64,000 nucleotides of DNA from an uncultured Flavobacteriaceae bacterium. Lineage in GTDB: Bacteria > Bacteroidota > Bacteroidia > Flavobacteriales > Flavobacteriaceae. Location of the stretch: positions 1 to 64,000 of the forward strand of contig CANLVG010000012.1 in NCBI GenBank assembly GCA_947494565.1. Direction: 5' to 3'. Every line of letters starts with the position of its first letter. The first letter of the stretch is position 1. Below the pieces are notes generated by a model. That model had not been told where the DNA came from and did not search any database. It worked only from the letters and a program-made list of their open reading frames with translations. Shown one piece after another: positions 8,128 to 17,132 of this stretch. The translations under genes were made by a program, and so were the position numbers.

Positions 8128-11100
8128 TTAATGGTTCACAACAAGGTTTATGGTGATTCGATCACCACTAGCCATTTCAAAGCCTAAATAATAGATTTCG
8201 TTGGAATTAAGACCCGCAATCGGAACCTCATACAATCCACTTGCTACGATATCTCCCCCATTATGTGTAGCGACCAGTCGTCCTGCGCTATCGTGCACAT
8301 ATATTTTTGCCACCTTACTCACGCCGGGGCCTTTGTCAATGATTCGTACTTGGGCGACCTTGTCCGCCGGGTTTACCAAAAGCATCCCCACCACGTCACT
8401 CTTACCTGCCTCGCCAACAACGATGGTTACAGTCTGCGTGTTGCTAAGCCCTTCTCCATCCGCTACGGTCAAGGACACCACATATGTTCCTGCGGTCACG
8501 AAAGTATGTGTCGGTGCTGTTTCGGTCGAGGTCGGTGAGCCATCGCCAAAATCCCACAGATAGCTTTCGACTGCCACATCATCGGTCGAACTCGCACCAT
8601 CAAAAATCACTTCAAGAGGAGCATTTCCATTTTCGGGCGTCGCATTGATAATGGCAACAGGTGCTTCATTACCGGCTACGATTGTTACTGTTGTCGAATT
8701 GGTCAACCCCTCGCCATCTTCAACGGTAAGTTCTACTTGATAGGTACCCGCTGTTGTAAACGTATGTGTCGGATTCGGCTCGGTCACGACAGTTGAACCG
8801 TCTTTGAAATCCCAAAGGTAGCTCACAACGGCGACATCATCGGTTGAACCATCACCGGTAAAACTTACTTGCAAGGGTAGGGCACCATTCTCCGGGCTTG
8901 CCGTAGCTATTGCGACCGGAGCCTGATTTCCCGGTGTACTTGCAGTAATGGAAATTGTTGTGGTATCGGAGAATCCGCCTGCATCTTCAACTGTCAATTC
9001 TACATCATAGGTTCCTGCCACTGTAAAGGTATGCGTTGGATTGGCTGTATTCGAAGTTGGAGAACCATCTTTGAAATCCCATAAATAATTGACCACGGCC
9101 ACGTCATCGGTAGAAGTATCCCCATTAAAGGTCACCTCCAACGGTATATCCCCATTGAGCGGCGTAGCGCTTGCCACAGCAGTAGGACCTATATTATTGG
9201 CCAAAATTTCTATGGCCGAAACCTTGGCTTGATCCACTCCTCCGTTTGCTGCCAAAGCAGAAAAATTCAAATCAAGATTTCCATCCGTAACGGTTACGTT
9301 AAAGGTTTTTGCCACTGGAGTTTCCGAACCCACGTCAGCTATAATATCATAATCATCAAGTACAAGATTCCCTTCGACGCTTACATCAAAAATCCGAGAT
9401 CCGGGTCCGCCAGAACTACCTCCGGTCGCTCCCCAAAAAATCTCAGCAAAATGCAAAACCACGTCATAATTTCCATCACGAATAGGAATCTCATAATCAA
9501 AATCCGGTTGAGAATTGGTACGCTCGGTTTCAAATAAGGTAGGTACCGTTGCACTGGTATTGCTAAATGTAATCCCATCCACAAAATACTGATCTGTTAG
9601 GAAGAGGTCTCCGTTGTGTGTTACCTCAGGGCCTCCCGCATTTATCCGGAAAGGAAAAGTCACTCCAGCTGGCTCCAGAGGTTCAAAGACCACAATTTTA
9701 CCATTTAATGTTCCGGCCCATATGGTACCCGGAAAGATCTCATCATCTCCGTTACAAGTAATCCCTAATGCATTTCCCCCTATTCCATCTTCAAAAACGG
9801 GAGTGAAATTATCTAGAGTACCATCAGGTTTAAGCTCAACCCTTCGAAGTTGACCAAGACTTGAACCGGCCAACAGATTTCCTTTCATGGCTCCGTCAAA
9901 AGTGGATGCCGTATACTCATCTATACCATTCGTATTCGTTTCCCAAGTGGTAATGGGATCATCATTGGGTCCATCAGGATTCGGTACACCCGGACCACGC
10001 CAGTCACCTTCGATCGGATTCGCGGTCGGAACTGGGGGCCAGTTGGCCGGTAAAGCTAAACCGGTGTTATCAGTGGAACCTGTAGTCGATCCATCAGGAT
10101 CATACGTTTGGGTTCTAAAAACAGCTCCGGAAGCACCTATTAGTGCTGGAGCCGTATACAGGCCTGCACCGGTCGGATTGGCGCGCGTAGGGTTCGGATG
10201 CCCCCCATAAAAGCTTCCGAAAGCATAGGTGTCCTTATCGGTAGTAATCAATTGTAAGTGATCTTTATTATTTACAAACTCACCATCAGCTGCGGCGGTT
10301 GACGGCTTTCCCCCTGTTTCGTTTGGGTCATAGTTATTGGTCACTGCTCCACTTCCCTCGTTAATCGGAAATCCTCCCCAGCCGCCATTGGCCCCATTAT
10401 CACTGGCATAAACCGCTCCATTTTCGGTAATCACCAAATCATAAGGATTCCTGAACCCCGGGGCGAATATTTGTACGGGACCCCCGCTAACGACCATCGC
10501 CTGGTTCAAGCCGTCATTTCCTCCAAAAGGGTCATTAACATCAATTCCGTCATATGCAGGATTATTGGGATCGGTAATACCATTCACATTGTCTCGAGTA
10601 GGATCGTCGAGCGTAGGAAGGTCATAAATATAGTCCCGACCATTGTCATCTAGTATAGGCATGGCCTCCAATGCAGTCAAATCCACGGACAAAATGGAGG
10701 CGGACAATGCATACTCACAAATCATGGAAAAATTTATTGATGGAGATCCGGCATTGGCGTGACCTCCTTGGGCAACAATTAAATAGTCGATACCCCCGAT
10801 AGTTGTAAATTCAAGACCATTAGTAGCATGGTTCTCTTCCGACCTAGGCAATCCCCTGACCATATCCACGGCATCCCATGAAGTCCCGTTCCAGGTGAGG
10901 CGGGTAATGATTCCCGAATTCGTATCCAAGTCTAAATCTCCGAAACCACCATTTGGGCCGGATCCTATTCGGAAATCACTGGAAGTTACGTATAGGATTG
11001 GATTAGCGGCTGTTCCTGCAACCGCCAACCCCGTTGCTTCCCGACTATTGCACTCTTCCGTAGTACCGCTGCACGGTTCTCCGTCATCATCATGGTTCGG

Positions 11101-11391
11101 TATACTCTTCACTGCGGTAATTTCTTCTTTTGCGGTAACCACGTAATTATTGTCCCCGTTCTTCTGAACGGTCAACACGTAAACCTCACCCGGATAACTC
11201 AATACGTAGAGACGACCATCGGGTCCGTAGGTTAGGGATGTTACCAAGGGAGCAGGGCCAAACGCCGCAAAATCAAGATCACTTTTGGTGAAATCTATTT
11301 GGGCATTTACCGAGTTATATGCCAGACTCAAGAATAGACAAAAAAAAGTCACCATAGCCCATTTGAAGAGCGAGGAGTAAAAAATTCTCAT
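8128..11391 (-). CDS. Secreted beta-propeller/malectin/3xPKD protein with T9SS sorting domain
   Basis: A 1087-aa secreted protein. Signal peptide 1-30. About 31-575 looks like a glucose/sorbosone dehydrogenase-like beta-propeller: repeated G-x-L-Y-V strands, ENHATNGLEF, and PGFRNPYDL followed by YASDNGAN. A malectin-like carbohydrate-binding domain lies at about 580-730 (FRINAGG start, DYEIPI, LHFAE). Three PKD domains follow at about 733-817, 818-906 and 907-993, each with YLWDF(K/G)DGS and a THTF strand. The last about 90 residues (VNPADKVAQ, DSAGRLV) resemble a type A T9SS sorting domain. ATG 11391 gives the signal peptide; an in-frame TTG lies two codons upstream. It heads an operon with a diheme cytochrome c. 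It may oxidise or bind a sugar at the cell surface; PQQ-binding residues were not verified. Confidence 0.85.
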   Translation of the reverse strand: MRIFYSSLFKWAMVTFFCLFLSLAYNSVNAQIDFTKSDLDFAAFGPAPLVTSLTYGPDGRLYVLSYPGEVYVLTVQKNGDNNYVVTAKEEITAVKSIPNHDDDGEPCSGTTEECNSREATGLAVAGTAANPILYVTSSDFRIGSGPNGGFGDLDLDTNSGIITRLTWNGTSWDAVDMVRGLPRSEENHATNGLEFTTIGGIDYLIVAQGGHANAGSPSINFSMICEYALSASILSVDLTALEAMPILDDNGRDYIYDLPTLDDPTRDNVNGITDPNNPAYDGIDVNDPFGGNDGLNQAMVVSGGPVQIFAPGFRNPYDLVITENGAVYASDNGANGGWGGFPINEGSGAVTNNYDPNETGGKPSTAAADGEFVNNKDHLQLITTDKDTYAFGSFYGGHPNPTRANPTGAGLYTAPALIGASGAVFRTQTYDPDGSTTGSTDNTGLALPANWPPVPTANPIEGDWRGPGVPNPDGPNDDPITTWETNTNGIDEYTASTFDGAMKGNLLAGSSLGQLRRVELKPDGTLDNFTPVFEDGIGGNALGITCNGDDEIFPGTIWAGTLNGKIVVFEPLEPAGVTFPFRINAGGPEVTHNGDLFLTDQYFVDGITFSNTSATVPTLFETERTNSQPDFDYEIPIRDGNYDVVLHFAEIFWGATGGSSGGPGSRIFDVSVEGNLVLDDYDIIADVGSETPVAKTFNVTVTDGNLDLNFSALAANGGVDQAKVSAIEILANNIGPTAVASATPLNGDIPLEVTFNGDTSTDDVAVVNYLWDFKDGSPTSNTANPTHTFTVAGTYDVELTVEDAGGFSDTTTISITASTPGNQAPVAIATASPENGALPLQVSFTGDGSTDDVAVVSYLWDFKDGSTVVTEPNPTHTFTTAGTYQVELTVEDGEGLTNSTTVTIVAGNEAPVAIINATPENGNAPLEVIFDGASSTDDVAVESYLWDFGDGSPTSTETAPTHTFVTAGTYVVSLTVADGEGLSNTQTVTIVVGEAGKSDVVGMLLVNPADKVAQVRIIDKGPGVSKVAKIYVHDSAGRLVATHNGGDIVASGLYEVPIAGLNSNEIYYLGFEMASGDRITINLVVNH

Positions 11392-12187
11392 AGTCAATTG
11401 TATTATTTATAGCAATTCTTCATCGTGTTGGAATTTTTGAAAAAACACGCCAACTTAAAGAACGACAAAATTAGTATTTTACAAACTCCAAAAACATGAT
11501 GTTTGTCATAAAATCATAATTTGCATAAAACAGTGTCGTTCAATTCTCCCTCTTATTCAGCAGAACGGAGAAATAGTAATACTATTTTATGAGTTGGTCT
11601 ATTTAGGTGTTTAAATTGCTAGTCTCAAAAATACCCCTCATAAATGGTTAAATTGAATTTATTCGCTGATATCACCAAGAATACCGCTGAGGAACGAAAA
11701 CTGAAAACCCAATCGGTAAGCAGGCTATTCATATTGAAGTGAAGCCCTAGGCATATACGAGCGGTCGAGACCAAAGCCAACGTTTTATCCATAGCTCTAG
11801 TAGGTCGAAAAATCATCTGATTTCTCGCAATCAAAAGCATTGACTTCTTTGAACTTCAAATAGACTTTTTACAATCGACATGGGTTTCGATAAGCGCTTT
11901 AGTCCATCGTTCTTCAAAGCACTTTTGCTTTCATCCACTCCATTAAGAAACAGTCGAAAAATGCATCTTAACGGATATACGTGTCAAATACGGTCTTTTT
12001 CATTAGGTATGAGGGATTTGTGCTACATTTACCCCTCACTAACTAAATTATACTTCTATCGATTATTGTGATTTCAACTGAAGTTACTGGTATTAACCAG
12101 AAACAAATACTGCTCTAGATTTCTAAAAATCAAGAGTTCGGGTCAATCAATTTCGCGGTAATCATCTGCACCATTATCTGATAAATT
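11392..12187. other. 796-bp divergent intergenic region
   Basis: This region lies between the minus-strand propeller operon and the plus-strand wza-like gene. A candidate minus-strand promoter core is at 11466-11473. On the plus strand, ATG 11644 opens a 32-codon frame that stops at TGA 11740. It then continues in the same frame without a stop to about 11820, and again to about 11940, giving residues that look mildly protein-like. This could be a decayed gene, but no family is recognisable. Open frames at 11625-11840 (minus) and 11880-12071 (plus) lack coding character. No RNA or repeat was seen. Confidence 0.5.
11466..11473 (-). promoter_or_regulatory. Candidate promoter core TAATTTTG for the propeller/cytochrome operon
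   Basis: On the minus strand TAATTTTG is an exact match to the Bacteroidota -7 consensus TAnnTTTG, about 75 bp before the ATG at 11391. A TTTG lies upstream at 11489-11492 on the same strand, but the 15-nt spacing is shorter than the usual about 19-21, so only the -7 core is supported. Confidence 0.35.
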
Positions 12188-12970
12188 ATGAATAAAAAAA
12201 GTTTCCTCATCGGTTTGACGTTATGTAGTGTCGTGCTACTTTCTTCATGTGGCACCACTAAAAATTCTATCTACTTTAATAACATAACGAGTAAGAGTTT
12301 CAAAACAAACGTAGAACAACTAGAGTCCATTATACAGAAAAACGATTTATTGAGCATTACGGTTACCAGCGTCAATACAGAGGCTACGGCACTCTTCAAC
12401 CAGCAGGCCAAAAATGGGGCTCAAATGACGGACAACGGGAGTGGCACCAGTAACGTCTCAGGCTATTTAGTGGATCAAGATGGGTATGTGAATTTTCCGA
12501 TTTTGGGGAATATCATAGCGGCAGGACGTTCAAAAAAAGAGCTCCGTGATGATATCACCAAGAAATTGGTCGACGAAAAATTGTTGATTGACCCCATCGT
12601 AGATATCCGATACCTGAATTATAAAGTATCGATTCTAGGGGAAGTCAAGAATCCCGCCGTACTGACGATTCCCAATGAAAAAATATCCCTCCTAGAGGCT
12701 TTAGGACGCGTTGGGGATATCACCATATACGGCAGAAGAGACAATGTGACCTTAATTCGTGAGGAAAACGGAATAAAGCGTATTCGGGAAATCGATTTGA
12801 CCACAAGTGAAATCTTCAATTCCCCATATTACTATCTGCAGTCGAACGATATCATATATGTACAACCAACGAAAGGGCGAATAGCCGGTTCGCGCGAGGT
12901 CAAACAATGGATTCCTGTGATTTTAAGTGCCATATCCTTGGCTATCGTTACGATATCCATCAATAATTGA
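12188..12970 (+). CDS. Polysaccharide export lipoprotein, Wza/KpsD-like
   Basis: A 260-aa lipoprotein (signal ending LSSC, Cys21) with a Poly_export domain at about 45-135 (DLLSITV, then DQDGYVNFPILG), followed by an SLBB-type beta-grasp segment at about 145-225 (VSILGEVKNPA). A C-terminal hydrophobic helix WIPVILSAISLAI spans about 240-258. In other Bacteroidota such proteins form the outer-membrane outlet for capsule or exopolysaccharide and are followed by a Wzc-type tyrosine kinase. Here no kinase, flippase, polymerase or glycosyltransferase follows, and the next gene is a SanA-like protein 236 bp away. The protein is therefore an orphan copy, or works with machinery elsewhere. Family assignment is secure. 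Confidence 0.9.
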   Translation: MNKKSFLIGLTLCSVVLLSSCGTTKNSIYFNNITSKSFKTNVEQLESIIQKNDLLSITVTSVNTEATALFNQQAKNGAQMTDNGSGTSNVSGYLVDQDGYVNFPILGNIIAAGRSKKELRDDITKKLVDEKLLIDPIVDIRYLNYKVSILGEVKNPAVLTIPNEKISLLEALGRVGDITIYGRRDNVTLIREENGIKRIREIDLTTSEIFNSPYYYLQSNDIIYVQPTKGRIAGSREVKQWIPVILSAISLAIVTISINN

Positions 12971-13206
12971 TAGATTATCAGTAGAGGATTGTGATACCGA
13001 GCGACACAGTCCTAATGTGGGTTGCGAAATTGAGTTTCCTTTGATGGTCATTTGTTAAGAACCCTCTTAACTTCGGCAGACGACCAAAGTTGCCTGCCTC
13101 ATTACGTCGATTCGACTCGGATTTTTAGAACAACGGTGAAACGATGTGCTTTTGGCAGCGGTACATACAGGGTATTTTTCTACCTTTAGCCAACCATCGA
13201 ACCAAA

Positions 13207-13839
13207 ATGAAGAAGTATTTTAAACTTTTGGGATGGCTATTGGCCATCGCATTCCTTTCCATTCTGCTATCTAATTTCGTCATCAGTAGTGCGGCTGAGG
13301 GAAAAACCTTTTCCGCGGTGGAAGAGGTGGCGAAGAATCGGGTCGGTCTGGTTCTTGGTACTGCAAAAAACTTAATAGGTGGTCGACCAAATCTGTACTA
13401 CAGCAATAGAATTTCGGCGACCATAGCCCTATATAAAGCTGGAAAAATCGAGTTTGTTTTGGTCAGTGGTGATAACGGAACGAAATATTATAATGAGCCC
13501 AAGACCATTAAAAAGGATCTTATCGCTGGGGGTATCCCAGGTGAAAAGATTTATTTGGATTATGCCGGTTTTCGTACCCTAGACTCCGTTGTTCGCGCAA
13601 AAGAGGTCTTTGGTGTTGAGCGTGTTACGGTAATATCCCAGAAGTTCCACAATGAAAGGGCTATCTATCTCGCCGAGAAAAAAGGTCTTACCGCTATTGG
13701 TTTCAACGCCAAGGATGTTTCCGGCAATAGCGGACTACGGGTTCACCTTCGCGAATATTTGGCGCGTGTCAAAGTATTTGTTGACTTGGTCTTCAATACG
13801 CAGCCTAAGTTCTTTGGAGAAAAGATCAAAATCAAGTAA
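13207..13839 (+). CDS. SanA/YdcF-like (DUF218) envelope protein
   Basis: A 210-aa protein with one N-terminal membrane helix (about residues 7-28), then a DUF218 Rossmann-like domain. Typical features are VGLVLGTAKN near 46-55, YYSNRI, FVLVSGDNG near 81-90, DYAGFRTLDS, VTVISQKFHNERA, and a final conserved REYLARVK. Escherichia coli SanA affects envelope permeability to vancomycin at high temperature; the chemistry of the family is not settled. The frame can be extended to 13144, but ATG 13207 places the signal anchor correctly and has the A-rich leader ACCAAA. Possibly transcribed with the Nramp gene 23 bp downstream. The family is secure, the function only partly known. Confidence 0.88.
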   Translation: MKKYFKLLGWLLAIAFLSILLSNFVISSAAEGKTFSAVEEVAKNRVGLVLGTAKNLIGGRPNLYYSNRISATIALYKAGKIEFVLVSGDNGTKYYNEPKTIKKDLIAGGIPGEKIYLDYAGFRTLDSVVRAKEVFGVERVTVISQKFHNERAIYLAEKKGLTAIGFNAKDVSGNSGLRVHLREYLARVKVFVDLVFNTQPKFFGEKIKIK

Positions 13840-13862
13840 CCGAAGAACGTTACACCAACAAA

Positions 13863-15143
13863 ATGTTTATTTTAGGAGGCAAATATCCTATGACAGCTTT
13901 CAAAACCTTACTCAAAAACTTAGGTCCCGGCCTTTTATTTGCCAGTATGGCCATTGGCACATCACACCTTGTTCTATCCACTAAAGCCGGAGCACAATAT
14001 GGGTGGATTATGGCAGTCCCCATTATTCTGGCCAATATCTTCAAATATCCTTTCTTTGAGTTTGGAGTGCGTTATACCAACGTCACCGATAAAACCCTAA
14101 TTGAAGGGTACCGCAATCGCGGAAAGGGGTATTTATGGTTTTATGCCTTCATAACACTTTTTACCACCTTTACTATTTTGGCCGCTCTCTATACCGTGAC
14201 GGCCGGACTATTCATTAATCTATTCAAGGTTCAGGGTATCGAACTTTCCTATATTGCGTTGGCCTTATTTGTGCTGATCAGTGTGCTCTTGATCGTTGGC
14301 CGCTATAGATTTCTTGAGGTTTCCTTGAAATTCGTTGTCACCATTCTCTTTGCAGCTCTCATTATTACTACGGTCTTGGTCGTTTATAAAGGACAGGTAA
14401 GTGCTGTATCCGATTTCACTCCTACCCCTATTTTCGAAAATGCCAGTATTCTCTTTCTTATCAGTCTTATGGGCTGGATGCCCACTACGGTAGAGGCTTC
14501 GAGTTGGGTAAGTCTTTGGAGTATCGAAAAATGGAAAACACAACAACAAAAACCTTCATTAAAAGAATCACTTCATGAATTTAATGTAGGCTATTTTATA
14601 ACGGCCATCTTGGCTCTGTTTTTCTTGACTATCGGATGGTTTACACTATATGGCACCAACACCGAGTTAAGTGGTAACTCTGTAATCTTTGCCGATCAGG
14701 TCGTTCAATTGTTCACGACACATATCGGGTCTTGGGCCTATCTTTTTATTGCTATCTCGGCATTTGCGACCATGTTCAGTACGTGTATGACCGCCCATGA
14801 TGCCGTATCACGCGTGAGCTTGGATATCATCGACCTACTTTCTCCGAAAATACAACTCTCAGGCAAAAAGACTTTCTTCGCGTTGGCAGTACTCATTTTA
14901 GCAGCCATCAACTACGTCGTCATAGCTGCTTTTTCTGCCAATATGGGCAAATTAGTAGCTTTGGCCACATTCGTATCTTTCGTTGTGGCACCTATTATTG
15001 GTTATATGAACCTCAAAAACGTGATGAGTGAAGATGTGCCCCCGAATGACAGGCCAAAGCCGTGGCTGCGCATTCTGACCTATATGGGCATCGTTTTCTT
15101 AAGTTTCTTTTCGTTGTACTATCTCTACTTAGAGGTGTTGTAA
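13863..15143 (+). CDS. Divergent Nramp-family transporter lacking the canonical metal motifs
   Basis: A 426-aa polytopic membrane protein with about eleven hydrophobic helices and the Nramp signature start GPGLLFA and AGAQYGW. Helix 1 normally carries DPGN, the metal-binding bend; the aligned residues here are G-T-S-H (32-35). Helix 6, normally containing MPH, reads GWMPTTVE (204-211). The aspartate and asparagine that bind Mn/Fe are therefore absent, so the substrate may not be a transition metal. Two starts are possible: ATG 13863 behind an A-rich leader, or ATG 13890 preceded by AGGAGG at 13874-13879, a rare Shine-Dalgarno-like site in this genome. It begins 23 bp after the SanA-like gene. 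Family membership is good; the substrate is unknown. Confidence 0.85.
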   Translation: MFILGGKYPMTAFKTLLKNLGPGLLFASMAIGTSHLVLSTKAGAQYGWIMAVPIILANIFKYPFFEFGVRYTNVTDKTLIEGYRNRGKGYLWFYAFITLFTTFTILAALYTVTAGLFINLFKVQGIELSYIALALFVLISVLLIVGRYRFLEVSLKFVVTILFAALIITTVLVVYKGQVSAVSDFTPTPIFENASILFLISLMGWMPTTVEASSWVSLWSIEKWKTQQQKPSLKESLHEFNVGYFITAILALFFLTIGWFTLYGTNTELSGNSVIFADQVVQLFTTHIGSWAYLFIAISAFATMFSTCMTAHDAVSRVSLDIIDLLSPKIQLSGKKTFFALAVLILAAINYVVIAAFSANMGKLVALATFVSFVVAPIIGYMNLKNVMSEDVPPNDRPKPWLRILTYMGIVFLSFFSLYYLYLEVL

Positions 15144-15185
15144 TGCAGACAAAAGCAATCGGAAACAAATAAATACTGTAATCGC

Positions 15186-17123
15186 TTACTTGAGTTCATC
15201 GTAATTGGAGACCACAAAAAGTGTTCGCATATTTTGTTCATGCAAGAAATCAAGACAATACACCCCATTGGTACAATTGTTCATGATTCGCTCTTCACCA
15301 TAGCCCACGGCACTTCGCACGTTTGAAGACGGCATTCCTCTCTTAAGTAGGTAGTCTTTTATGGCATCGGCCCGATTTTGGGAAATTCTTTTATTTGAAC
15401 TATTGCTTCCCCTGCTATCGGTATGGGTCTCGATTTCGATTTGAAGTTGTGGGAATCTTGAAACCGCGTCGGCCACTTTATCCAATTCTGCCGCAATGGC
15501 GGGCGTAACATCGCTTTTATATCTTGCGAATACAAACTTTCCGATATCCAAAACGTTTTTGCCTTCTACCTCGCTTACTAAATCATCCAAGGCAACAATT
15601 CCCATATTGAACGAGCCACCCTGTATTCCTTCCAACTCAGTACCGACGTAAGTCGCTGTGAAAACAGAGTGACCTCCTTTGGTACTCTGTACGGTGATTT
15701 CCTCTTGCCATGGTATTTCTACCCTGAAATTACCATCTGTTGAAGTAAAAAGCTCTTTGAGCAACTGTCCATCTTTCCCCACTAATCGGACTTGAGCTTC
15801 GGAAATTCCTTGATTCGAAGAAAGGTTGACCACCTTGCCCTTAAGTGAAAACGTTTTTAAACCGGGTTTGTTCTTCATTACAAAGCCGTAAATATCATCT
15901 TTGCCCAAACCGCCAGGTCGATTGGACGCAAAATACCCGAGGAGACCTTTTTTCTGGTCTTCTCGCATAATCAAACCAAAATCATCAGACGAAGAATTGA
16001 TCCCTGCACCGATATTGACCGGAATGCTAAAGTCATTATCTAGCTGAAAGTTCGATTTATAGATATCCATCCCCCCCAGTCCGTAAAAAACGTCGGATGA
16101 GAAATAAAGACTTCCGTCGTGTATAAAAGGGGCAATTTCATTGCCTGGTGAATTTATCCTAGAACCGAGATTAATAGGTTCTGACATAATCTGACCATTA
16201 TTGATATATACGAAGTAAATATCCGTGCCCCCATATCCATCGTCAAAATTAGCAGCAAAATAAAGTTTGCCATTGACATGATCAAAAAATGGGTAGTAGA
16301 ATGACGTACTCAAATCACGCAGCAAAAATCTGAAGAAACCACCGTCATACACCATACCGATCGCAAGCGCATTCTTCCCTTTTTCATCGAAAGAAAGTTG
16401 ACCTTCTTCGGCATTGGACAGAATATAAAACAAACGTCCCATTTCCTCCGAATAGTATGGGGTCGACTTGTGATACTTAGACTCAGGAATGTCAGTAAAG
16501 GTATTGGGGTTTAGGATTCTGCCGCTCTCCGCAATCCGTGCCACATAGATATCCAGATAAGATTCTCCCGAAGGTCCGTACACCTTTTTTGATTTTTGAG
16601 CCCTAGAACTGCTAAACAAGAGCTTGTTCTTATAAAAAGAAGGTGATAGATCAGCTTGCGCACTGTTTCCGTTTGCATTGAACAGGTCTACCTCGGTCTC
16701 CGATGGGTTGTCGGTCTCCAGAAGCTGAAAATTGAACTCAGCGTTTTCCAATAGTTCATTGGTGAGTTGATCTCTCTTCGAATTCATAAAAGCTTTGACC
16801 CTTTCCGGTTCCGAAGTTTTGGCCAAACTCTGCAACATCATGTTAAATCGATTGGCGCTAATAATGCTATCCTCTTTCTTATTGATATCCAGATAGAGCT
16901 TCGTAGCCTTTTTGTAATCTCCTGTTCTGAAATAGGAATCGGCAAGGTTCAGAAGTTGATGGTTCGTAATCAATTTTCCATTGGACATATCTTTTTGATA
17001 TTCCACAATGGCCTGTTTGTAATTGTAGCCATAAAAGGCTTTATCGCCCCTTGAGGTTATTTCCTGGGCTTGGGCGTTGCTAGCGACCGCCACAAAAAAC
17101 AGTATGAATAGCTTAATTCTCAT
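15186..17123 (-). CDS. OmpA-family protein with TPR and PD40-like repeats (surface-protein module)
   Basis: A 645-aa outer-membrane or periplasmic protein. Signal peptide 1-20, TPR-like helices at about 20-110, then WD40/PD40-like beta repeats at about 150-420 (KLLFSSSR, GKLYFAANFDDGYGGTDIY, GSLYFSSD, GYFASNRPGG). A carboxypeptidase-regulatory-like beta domain follows at about 430-510, and an OmpA peptidoglycan-binding domain at about 530-620 with HTDSRGS and SQNRADAI, the residues that hold diaminopimelate. It is the last gene of the adhesin-SprF-OmpA operon, starting 9 bp after the SprF stop. Proteins of this build accompany SprF and large surface proteins in Flavobacteriia and may tie the complex to the cell wall. 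Family secure, exact role inferred. Confidence 0.9.
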   Translation of the reverse strand: MRIKLFILFFVAVASNAQAQEITSRGDKAFYGYNYKQAIVEYQKDMSNGKLITNHQLLNLADSYFRTGDYKKATKLYLDINKKEDSIISANRFNMMLQSLAKTSEPERVKAFMNSKRDQLTNELLENAEFNFQLLETDNPSETEVDLFNANGNSAQADLSPSFYKNKLLFSSSRAQKSKKVYGPSGESYLDIYVARIAESGRILNPNTFTDIPESKYHKSTPYYSEEMGRLFYILSNAEEGQLSFDEKGKNALAIGMVYDGGFFRFLLRDLSTSFYYPFFDHVNGKLYFAANFDDGYGGTDIYFVYINNGQIMSEPINLGSRINSPGNEIAPFIHDGSLYFSSDVFYGLGGMDIYKSNFQLDNDFSIPVNIGAGINSSSDDFGLIMREDQKKGLLGYFASNRPGGLGKDDIYGFVMKNKPGLKTFSLKGKVVNLSSNQGISEAQVRLVGKDGQLLKELFTSTDGNFRVEIPWQEEITVQSTKGGHSVFTATYVGTELEGIQGGSFNMGIVALDDLVSEVEGKNVLDIGKFVFARYKSDVTPAIAAELDKVADAVSRFPQLQIEIETHTDSRGSNSSNKRISQNRADAIKDYLLKRGMPSSNVRSAVGYGEERIMNNCTNGVYCLDFLHEQNMRTLFVVSNYDELK

Positions 17124-17132
17124 GTTGTCTTG

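Noticed and set aside
11625-11840. 71-codon minus-strand frame in the intergenic region
   Set aside because: No signal peptide, domain or coding bias; it overlaps the other weak plus-strand frame and is probably chance.
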